A stretch of DNA of 64,000 bases from positions 85,811,816 to 85,875,815 of the forward strand of contig OY856186.1 of the NCBI GenBank assembly GCA_963693315.1, in the 5' to 3' direction. Within the stretch, counting starts at the first letter, position 1. The number at the start of each line of letters is the position of its first letter. Shown one piece after another: positions 55,601 to 64,000 of this stretch. Source of the DNA: Diogma glabrata (lineage: Eukaryota > Arthropoda > Insecta > Diptera > Cylindrotomidae). A program made the position numbers and the translations under genes. Under the pieces are notes generated by a model that was given only the letters and a program-made list of their open reading frames with translations, did not search any database and had not been told where the DNA came from.

Positions 55601-58600
55601 GTTTTTTTATTTTTAAGTTTTATCTCGGACAAAAATATTTTTTTTCACACAATTTGGTGGAAACTTACTTTATTATGTCCTTAATACGCTGTACTGTTTT
55701 GGAATCAAAATTATTTATTTTAAAGTTTAATTTTGATTTTAAACCAAAAGCGTCACCTCATTTTCACACGAAAATCCTCCTGTGCTGAAAACAGTTTTTT
55801 CAAAAAAATCAGTGATCTTTATTTTTGTTGAAACGTCTACTTTTAGATGGTATAAAAATAAATAAACATTAACATAACATAAACACGGGAACATTTTCCG
55901 AAATGCGAAAAACTGAATAAACTTGATTTTGAAGAGTTATTTTTCAATGATTGTTTAAAAATATTCATTATTTGCTAAAATTACTTCAGTCTGAAAGACC
56001 TAAGTATTACATTCTCAAGCCAAAAGTGCAATTCTTACCCCCACTTTTTTTTGGCATTTCTCGATGTTTTAAGACCTACTGATTCAAGAAAAGCAAAAAA
56101 AAATGTATGTCTGTCTGCCGGCCGTCACAACCGACAAAATCTAGAAAACCGATGGAGGGATTTCAAAAAATTTTTTTTTTTCTAAAAATAGGTATACTCA
56201 ATAGGAAGAGCCGAAAGGACCATGTGTTCGATAACTGTACCGGAAGTGTATCAAAAAAAATCGTCAAGTGTGTCAAAACAAGGTAATTTGCATATTTTTT
56301 GCTTAAAAAACGTTCATTTTAAGTGATTACGTCCTATTCCTATTGAATTTGGAGAAATCTCGATGGTCAGAATTGGTATGTGAGGCCAAAAACTAGATTA
56401 TTGCATCATAAGTTTGTCAAAAGAATGATTTTCGTTTTTTTTTAAACCAATTTTTTGACAAAAAATGAAATTAATTATTTGTATGACATAAAATTTAATC
56501 TCATGTTCGATTGAACATAGAAATTTTTGAAATATTTTTGGAATTTTGAAAAAAGTTTGTATTTTTGATTTTGTAAGAACTTTCGGAATATTTTTAGAGT
56601 TTTGAAAAAGTTAAAATTTTTGATTTCTTTGTAATTTTTGGAATATTTTTGGAATATTGAAGAAAATTTGTCTTTTTGATATTGTTATAATTTTTGCGAT
56701 ATTTTTTTAGAATTTTGGAAAAAGTTTTTTGAATTTTTGATTTGGAAAAAGTTTCAATTTTTGATTTTGTAATATTTTTTGAGTTTTGAAAAAAATTTGT
56801 ATTTTTGATTTTGTTATAATTTTAGAAATATTTTTGGAATTTTAAAAGAATTTTGTATTTTTGATTTTGATATAATTTTTGCAATATTTTTAGAATTTTG
56901 AAAGTTTGAATTTTTGATTTTATTATAATTTTTGCAATATTTTTAGAATTTTGGAAAAAGTTTGAATTTTTGAGTTTGTGAATTAAGAAATTTTGCAATA
57001 ATTTTAGAATTTTGAAAAAAGTTTCAACTTTTGATTTTGTGAGAATTTTCAGAATATTTTTAGAATTTTGAAAAAGTTTAAATGTTTGATTTTATTATAA
57101 TTTTTGGAATTTTTAAAAATTTTGTACTTTGATTTTGTTATAATTTTTAGAATACTTTAAGAATTTTGAAAAAAGTTTGAGTTTTTAAAATATGAATTTT
57201 TGCAATATTTTTAAAATTTTGAAAACATTTAAATTTTTGATTTTATTATAATTTTGGTGATTTAAAAAAAATGGGTATTTTTGATTTTGTTATAATTTTT
57301 GCAATTTTTGAAGAATATTTTTAGAATTTTGAAAAAAGTTTCAATCTTTGATTTTGTAATATGTTTTTATAACTCTAAAAAAAGTTTAAATTTTTGATTT
57401 TATTTTAATTTTTAGAATATTTTTGGAATTTTGAAAGAAATATGACAGGGACATAATAAATTAAGTTTCCACTAAATTGTGTGAAAAAAAAGTTTTTTGT
57501 TGGAGATCAAAATTAAAAATGAAAAAACCTTTTTTTATAGATTTTTTCTATTTTCACGGCAAATTTTAGGTCATGTGAAAAAATGACTTATATAAAAGTC
57601 ATAGACCTTATTATTATACCTACAACTTTTACTTTAAACTTTTTTCGATAGGTCTAGTTTCGCTGAAAATCGTAAAAAATCATTTTCTACCCCCTAAAAG
57701 CTTCCCCCCCCCCCCCCCCCCATTTCACCCTCGTAACTCGGATAATATTTTCTTCCTTATCCAATAGTTTTCATGCTGTTACTAATTTTTTTTATTTCTA
57801 CAATTAAGACTAAATAAAAACGAGTTACGGATCATTTATTGAATCAAAAAAGTGATTGCGGGGTACCCTGTATCGAATTGAAAACTGTAATATTGGTGAC
57901 AGCGGTGGGATTAGTAAGTTGTTAAATATGATTTTATCTAGATAGCTATGAAGAGGAACTGAAACAAAATTCAACAGCAGCGCAAAACGAGAAAAGTTCA
58001 AATGCGGTAGCAGCAATTACATTGCCTGCACAATTCGATTTTACGCACTTTATGAGTAAAATTAAAGAAGAAGTATAAATATCGGTGACCAAGTGGTTAT
58101 AAATCGTAATGAATTCAAATAAATTATGAATGAGAAACTTCTGCAAACCTCAACGACATTTAAGAAAATTCAGAACCAGATTCAACATTTGGAAGAAAAA
58201 GTTGACGATTTTGGACGAAGACTATAGGATGTCGAAGCAAATAAAATTGCTTCACAAATTATGGTTTAACAATCAGGTACTATTGAATTAAAACCTCATT
58301 AAGTGCATTAAAATTATAACACACTGCAACTTGTTCTCAGTAGTAGGAAATACAAAATTGACATAGGTAATTCTAATATGAAATTACTAAAACATAAGAA
58401 CTTTAAATAAAAAAAGTCGGTCAAGCGCGAATAAAATTACTCCTTATTCCTAGCTCCTTAAAATATAGCACCATGATCATGACCTATCGCTACTATTGTG
58501 ACTTTTTGCCAATTTTTCGATACGCTTAGTAGAAGAGAATACAGTGAACGAACGGAAGTATCAATATATCACAAACCATGCGATGTAAAATTAAATAAAA

Positions 58601-61600
58601 AATTGGAATGTTACATATATTAAGTTCTTTTTAAAATGATCCCTTACACAATGAACCAAAAATAATTTGTTTACCTTTCCTCCCTTCCAGTCCCTCGAAA
58701 AAAAACTATCAATACGAGACCCATTGCTTTATTTTTGCTTTTAAATTTTCACATTATGAAAATCTGAACTAAGAAAGGGGCACAAAGTGTTTGGCGTGAG
58801 CCTGCATAAAAGCCATCATTGGCACAGATATTGGTGGTAGTAGCAAATAATCGAATGAGATCTTGGAGGACTGATGTGGAGAAGGGCTTCGTGTAAACAG
58901 TGTTTGATCACGAGTTAGTCTGTTCTAAGCTCTAAGCGAAAGAAACACTGGGTAAAGTAAATTTTAATTAAAAATTGGTTACTCGAAATATACATAGGGT
59001 AATAAAAAACTTGACAAAAAAACACATTTTCAAAATTATTAGCAAAACTGATAATAAGATTAAAAAAAATTCTAAAAACCATAAATCAAGCTTCACACTG
59101 TATTGTGTTAACGAGTTTTGCACTTACATTAATTTTTGGAGCGATAGGATTTATAGTTTACGAGATAATCGAACAAATAAGACAGACAAAGGCACCCGAC
59201 ATTGGCATACAAGAATATTCTCGAAATAGTTCACAATAGTTAAAAAACAGTTTCATACGGAACACGATATATTATTAAGCGATATACTAAATAAGTTGTA
59301 TAAGTGGAATATAACAGTGTAGTCAAATAATTATTTAAGACTTTTTAAAGTTTATACGCTTCTGCAATCAACCGTTACATTTTCAAGAGCGATTAACAAA
59401 AAAGTGTTTTGAATCGAATAGTGTTGCAGTATTTGCTATTGTGAATCAATAAATTCGTTGCATCTGACAACAGGAGTGTTTGCTTATCAGTAATCGAATC
59501 AGGGACTCGCTTACGTTAACCGAATTTAATAAAAGTCAATTTGAGCGTAAATATTCAACATTTTTTGGAGGCAAAGGATGATCAGAAATATGACATTAGT
59601 ATGATCGATTAATAATCGAATGAGTGTTTTTCGGCATATGCATTTTTAAAATGTGATATCCAAACTCCGACATTTGTTTAATATACGTTTGTTAAACAAA
59701 AATGTAATACCATAACTAACTTACCAACTAGTCCTCCAAATTGAGCCAGCAATATATTTAAAATGAAAGGCAAAGAATCATCTATTGTATAAGTATCAGA
59801 TGAAAACCGATTTAAAATTCTCCCAAGTGGCGTTGTATCAAAAAAATTAAACTCCGTCTGTAAAAAAAACGTTGTAAGATTTAAAAATAAATAAAGATTT
59901 TAACTGAGTTGTGAACATCACTGAGAGATGGAATACTGATCCTATTTCCAATACATTAATGGCGATACCGGTTACGTCTATTTTTTTATGAAAAATATAA
60001 CTAAGCAAACAACGCGGAAAATATTTAATTTAAGATGTTTCAGAAATATGTATATATGTTGCTGTATAATGACGATAACCAATTGCATGCAAGTTATCTG
60101 AAAGCAAATGCAAAACGAGGTTTGAAATTCTTGGATTTATTTGTTTGAAATTCACTCGTTGATTAATAAAGAAGTTTTAATACAGTCATAGAATGACATC
60201 TGTCGAGATATTCTCAGTTTAGCAATCGACCGATATTTTTTAAAATGGCAGCTTTCAAAATTTTTAGGTCATCCTATATCTCAAAATAGAATGAATATGA
60301 ACCATAACGGTATCATTTTTTTGTTAGAAAAACTTCACAACAAAAATTATACTTACATAAAAAACACTTTTCAATAATGACTTGTGAATAAATCTTGCCG
60401 CTTTTATTCCAGTAAATGCAAAAATAAAAGCTCGGATTAATGTTAAAACCGAATTAGTTACTGCTAATCCACTGTATATTCCTAAATAATAATTAGTATC
60501 ACTTTGTATCGATAAATCTATATTCGGATCCGTTACATTTGTAGCATTTATACTATTCGACACCCAATGTGCAAGCCAAGCATCAGATAAATTTCTTGAT
60601 ACTTGCATCAAAACAACTGATAGCAGTACAAAAAATCCTAATGGAGCTGATGCTGCATTCCAATATGCGATTATTACACTAGACGATAACTTGCCATGTT
60701 CTTTTGTTTCATCTAATAAAATACTGTCGATACTGCTTTTATCACTGTCATCGTTGTTTAATTTTATGTTTCTCATTTTACTTTCGATATGATTTAAAAA
60801 GGCATCAGATTCATCGTCGCTAACATCCGATTGATTCATCAAGTCACTTTTTGTTTGTACCATTATTAACATGATAAATTTGATTTGCTGACTGCAGTAG
60901 TATTTTATGTTCGCTTACAATAATTCTAGTTTTATTTTTTAATAAAGTTAAAATGCAGTGTTTTATGACATGTGAAGCTACATGGGCATCAAGTGCTGAC
61001 AAAACATCATCAAAAATATAGACTAAAAATTGACGAAATTTTGAGTTTTTATCATTGTCGAATTTAATTTATCAGTGCTTACTTTGTTTTTCTTGGTAAA
61101 CACATCTTGCTAAGGCAATCCTGGCTCTTTGTCCACCAGAAAGCGTTCTTCCAGATTCTCCAACACCAACAAGATCACCACCTAGATCATCCAAATCATC
61201 AACTAAGGCACATGCGTATACAACATTTTTATAACGTGTTTCTTCGTAAACGGAACCCCACAAAATATTATCACGTATCGTGCCACGTTGAAGCCAAGGT
61301 GTCTGTGAAACATATCCAAAACCAGATTCAAGATCTTGAACGTATATTTTACCTGATGATAGAACCAAATCACCAAGAAATGCTGATAGAAGCGCACTTT
61401 TCCCACCTCCTACAGGCCCTTCTATACACATTAAATCACCCTGTAATAAAAATAGAGGTGAACAAAATAAGGTAATTAGGAATCTCAACGTGCGGCGATA
61501 AGATTAGAGTGCTAGCAATATACCGAGATTTAGATGCCAAATTGTGAAATGAATAAGATGAATACAACACACAAATTAAACAAAATAAATAACTAATTTT

Positions 61601-63982
61601 GATTTTAAATTTAGTGTTTAGTTTTTGCTAAATGTTCGTTCAACTTTTTTTTCAAATGTTCGACCAGTTTGTCCAATGAAAAAAATTAACTACTTATACC
61701 ACTAATTACTACAAATGAATTAATATTGTTTTAAAATAATTTAAAAAAAGAAAGAGGTCTACCAAGATTTGTGATGATTTTAGTCAATTCTACATGTTTG
61801 GCAAACTGGTGGAACATTTAAAGAAAGATTCAACAAATACTGACAAAAAAAAATAAAAATACATTTAATTTAACTTAAAATTTGCAAATCATCTGATAGA
61901 AGAAAATCATTCTTATCTTAATTAAATACCTTTACAAAGCTGTCTAAAAGACTATAATCAATTTTTTAGAAAAATTTGTTGAAATGTATTTTTATATAAG
62001 AATATATTTTTTGTTATAATTTCAGATTTAATTTAACTAATAAATATGGATTATATTTTTGAAAAGACGTGCAATTCAACTCTCTCCCTAATCTAAATGG
62101 TGGTTAATGAAAAAGAGCTTCACGCCCTTAGTCTATTTGAAGGGTTATTAAGTTTCAGTATTAAGTACACATGTTTCGGAGCTATGTTCGCCAGGTGTAG
62201 ATGAATTTTGGTGCTCGTCCAGGTCTAACACAATTTTTATGTCACGGAATCGGTAAATTTGATTGAAAATATGTTTTAAATACTCGTTTAGAAAATTTTT
62301 ATTTTTTATTGCAGATTCAATCCAGAACGCGAAACACCTCACAACATACTGTGTTGTGGTAACTGGGTCTTAAAAGTGGGGCGTTTTTCGTGCTAGTGTG
62401 AAGAGGTTTTTTAAACTCCATTAAACTCCGACCCTCTTACTCTTAATAGATATAAATGTACGTATTTGACACATCACTTTACATGTTTTTCCTTCAAAAT
62501 TACTACTTTTTCTATTATGTAAAACACTTTTAAAGTTTTTTGGTCAATTAGGTGCAAAGCGGGGAAACGTTATTATTCAAAATACGGTGAGGTGTAAAAT
62601 TCTAAAATAAATGTTTAAGGAATACTGAGGTGCCCTTTCATATGATAACTTGACTGGGTAAAACTGTATTTTCTTAAAAGCCTCACATCGCTGGTCACGT
62701 AAAACTTTTTATTTTTAATGCGTTATCTTGTGTAGATAGGTTAGTTTTATTTATCTCACGTTTCTGGTCCAAAGGATTAATAGTTTAAGAGATAAGTGAT
62801 ATAAAGGGAAAACATGGCTAAAAATAGCAGAAGGTCTTAAAATGTCCCAAACACAAAAGTCACATATATCGGTGAGTTAATCACTTACCTTTCGTATTTC
62901 CAAATTAACATTTAATAATTTGAAATCGGTAATTTTGTCTTGATCTAAATCCGCATTTCGGCTTCGTAACCGTTGAAATTCAAAGCAACCATTTATAACT
63001 GATAACACAATTGCTTTTGTGTTATATTTTTTTGGTGGTGACTCCGGATTTTCCGGTGAATAGTATGATGCTAAATCCACATTTGATAGCTACAAATAAT
63101 GAAAAAAATTGTTATTATTTAATATTAACAAATTTAGAGAAATTTACATCAATGAGCTTTTGAACTCTTTTCATTGAAACCCATGCTTCGGTTAGTCCAT
63201 TTAATACCCATGGAAAAGCATTTAGAGGACCAATCAACATGTTGAGAAGAGCTACACTTGTATATGTACTTGCAGCGGTTAAAGGATGTCCCATTAAAAC
63301 CGATACTCCAAATGTTAATAGACACATTAAAACAGGAGTTGTTGCCCAAAAATAGACACATAATGCATCTAGATATTTTCTTTTCTTGAGGTAGATGAGC
63401 TCTTCCTGTCTTAGCTCTGCAAGGATTAGGTGAAATGTTTAAAAGTTTATTGAAAGGTATAACAAAATATATATACTTAAAATTTTGTTAACGAAAATAT
63501 CTTCCCATGCATTTAACTTTATTTGTTTTGCTCCGGATAATGCTTCAGAACTGGCTGTCACTCTATCATCCTTTGCAGCCATCAATTGACCAGACAGTAC
63601 ACCTATTTTAACCGCAATCCGCCGATTTATTGGTATCAATGCAATAGCAAACAATAATCCAGCAAAAAACGCTGCACCAATTTGTGTATACAACAAATAC
63701 AAAGTTGTAAATAATTGAAATGGAATGCTCCAAAAAGAATGAAAACTGATGCATGAGTTTACAATTCGATCAGTATCGGTTGACATTAAATTCAAAATAT
63801 CAGATCTATCATTTTGTAACTCTTTAGCTTCTAATGTTTTACGGTAAATTGCTGTAACTAAACCCATTCTCATTTTCATTGATATTTTCGATATTCTCCA
63901 ATTGAAATGCGTTGAGCAAAATCCACCCAACAGCGCAGCACCAAATAATCCTGATGTATATAAATATGGCATTTCATCTGTA
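52679..63982 (-). CDS. ABCC10/MRP7-like ABC transporter, all but the N-terminus
   Basis: ABCC proteins export amphipathic conjugates across membranes using ATP. Nine exons: 63,477-63,982; 63,148-63,416; 62,889-63,089; 61,083-61,440; 60,357-61,022; 59,725-59,857; 53,801-54,105; 53,587-53,745; 52,679-53,524. About 1,147 codons, with roughly 300 residues missing beyond the window. TMD1 ends with KRKYLDALCVYFWATTPVLM, an ABCC10-type signature. NBD1: Walker A GPVGGGKSALL, LSGGQRARIALAR, Walker B IYIFDDVLSALD. TMD2 includes LMQVSRNLSDAWLAHWVS and FFDTTPLGRILNRFSSDTYT. NBD2: GRTGAGKSS, LSAGQKQLL, VVCIDEGTANLD, IAHRL. Phases agree throughout except for one extra base in the 60,357-61,022 exon. Intron 6 is 5.6 kb and full of repeats; most other introns are 55-62 bp. 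Drosophila CG7806 is the likely orthologue. Confidence 0.93.
54500..55095 (-). repeat. REP-C, longest copy, in ABCC10 intron 6
   Basis: On the minus strand the element starts near 55,095 (CATAGAGGGATCAGTATTTA) and runs through GAGTGTGGCAACCCTGCGT, TGACATACGAG-type words, AGGGGTGCTGGCGGATGAAC, AATATTCTTTGATGATAGC, GCTATTGCTTGCTC, CATATTTTATATGTGGTAGG, then the LINE-A-like tail (CATCATCCTTAGAACGCATG, TTGTTGAGGGG, AAAAGGTGTTTATGTG). About 600 bp, non-coding. The 3' end is shared with LINE-A, whereas the body is unrelated to LINE-A ORF2. Confidence 0.75.
55985..57440 (-). repeat. REP-B, full minus-strand copy with large T-rich minisatellite
   Basis: Starts with TTCAGTCTGAAAGACCTAAG and CTTACCCCCACTTTTTTTTG, then GTCTGTCTGCCGGCCGTCAC, GATAACTGTACCGGAAGTGT, TCTCGATGGTCAGAATTGG and TTTTTGACAAAAAATG. 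It then runs into an array at about 56,510-57,440 of variable units near 50-60 bp, built from GAATTTTTGATTTTGT, TATAATTTTTGCAATATTTT and TAGAATTTTGAAAAAGTTT. More than a dozen units are visible. Confidence 0.8.
57704..57721 (+). repeat. Homopolymer run of 18 C
   Basis: An uninterrupted C18 run lies in the right arm of the foldback-like element, where the left arm has no such run. Run length may be affected by sequencing. Confidence 0.9.
57940..58270 (+). pseudogene. Possible gag/ORF1-like relic in ABCC10 intron 6
   Basis: Two plus-strand frames look protein-like. SYEEELKQNSTAAQNEKSSN, through LPAQFDFTHFMSKIKEEV and a stop at about 58,076, is followed by MNEKLLQTSTTFKKIQNQIQ with HLEEKVDDFGRRL, a coiled coil ending in TAG near 58,227. 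A helical coiled-coil protein of this kind is typical of retrotransposon ORF1 or gag N-termini. No zinc knuckle or pol follows. Confidence 0.35.
58280..59724. other. ABCC10 intron 6, remainder
   Basis: AT-rich intronic sequence with no named feature. It includes CAATAAA-containing and TCTGACAACA-like words near 59,450 that could be LTR debris, but nothing firm. Confidence 0.45.
61441..62888. other. ABCC10 intron 3
   Basis: A 1,448-bp intron between the exon ending in LEIRK and the exon opening with GDLMCIEG. AT-rich. A GC-richer stretch near 62,160-62,400 (TTCAATCCAGAACGCGAAAC, TTGTGGTAACTGGGTCTTAA) is weakly reminiscent of the LINE-A tail. No exon is seen. Confidence 0.55.
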
Positions 63983-64000
63983 CTGTATGTTTTTTTTTTT

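Larger units (their letters stand above)
55358..57790. mobile_element. Foldback-like element with ~300-400 bp inverted arms
   Basis: The left arm (about 55,358-55,680) and right arm (about 57,450-57,785) are imperfect inverted copies: TTAGTAACAGCATGAAAACT matches AGTTTTCATGCTGTTACTAA, CGAGTTACGAGGGTGAAAT matches its complement near 57,725, and AAAAGTTGTAGGTAATAA, TAAAATTTGCCGTGAAAATA and CACAATTTGGTGGAAACTTA all recur inverted in order. Between the arms lies a full REP-B copy. No transposase is seen and flanking duplications were not identified. Confidence 0.75.

Noticed and set aside
60846..60920. A 27-base GTAAGC...CTGCAG micro-intron in the ABCC10 exon (near 60,892-60,920) as an explanation of the frame change
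   Set aside because: 27 bases is too short for a spliceosomal intron and removing it keeps the frame, so it would not fix the shift.
61107..61475. 122-codon plus-strand frame
   Set aside because: It is the antisense shadow of ABCC10 NBD1; the minus-strand frame carries the Walker A and signature motifs.

Overview
This is a very AT-rich, intron-bearing, transposon-dense piece of an animal nuclear genome, almost certainly an insect. Introns of 55-220 bp sit beside multi-kilobase ones. The genes are metazoan (UTX/KDM6 demethylase, alpha/epsilon-sarcoglycan, Mss4/RABIF, ABCC10-like transporter), and the decayed mobile elements are of types common in insects. The order cannot be fixed from sequence alone. 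There are no bacterial operons, CRISPR arrays or rRNA genes.

Layout. Bases 1-41,400 contain no host exon I can defend and are mostly a transposon graveyard. I see at least four non-LTR retrotransposon lineages, a Penelope-like fragment, an intact-ended hAT element (19,081-21,218), MITEs with target-site duplications, and two repeat families that recur across the window. Family 'REP-B' is about 1.4 kb with internal AT-rich minisatellites. Family 'REP-C' is a non-coding repeat that shares its 3' end with the local non-LTR family 'LINE-A'. Bases 41,584-45,614 are a compact gene cluster: the 5' end of Utx on the minus strand, divergently paired with alpha/epsilon-sarcoglycan on the plus strand, then Mss4/RABIF on the plus strand. 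Bases 45,730-52,200 are again transposons: a LINE RNase H region split by a hAT-like element, a 334-bp MITE and an internally deleted Ty3/Gypsy element. Bases 52,679-63,982 hold the last nine visible exons of an ABCC10/MRP7-like ABC transporter on the minus strand. Its 5' end lies beyond the right edge, and a 5.6-kb intron contains REP-B, REP-C and a long-inverted-repeat element.

How the genes fit together. Utx, sarcoglycan and Mss4 act in unrelated processes (histone H3K27 demethylation, the dystrophin-associated complex at the membrane, and a Rab-binding zinc protein). Their closeness probably reflects conserved gene order rather than a shared pathway. From memory, the Drosophila orthologues lie on chromosome arm 2L not far apart, but this should be checked.

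The most notable observations are: one extra base in the ABCC10 reading frame between NBD1 and TMD2; a roughly 65-residue acidic insert in the first TPR of Utx; a possible alternative last exon of sarcoglycan; an approximately 870-bp palindrome of two inverted MITEs; a REP-B/foldback composite in the ABCC10 intron; and the LINE-A/REP-C relationship, which looks like an autonomous/non-autonomous pair. I did not find a convincing new protein-coding system. Exon and repeat edges were read by eye and may be off by a few bases.
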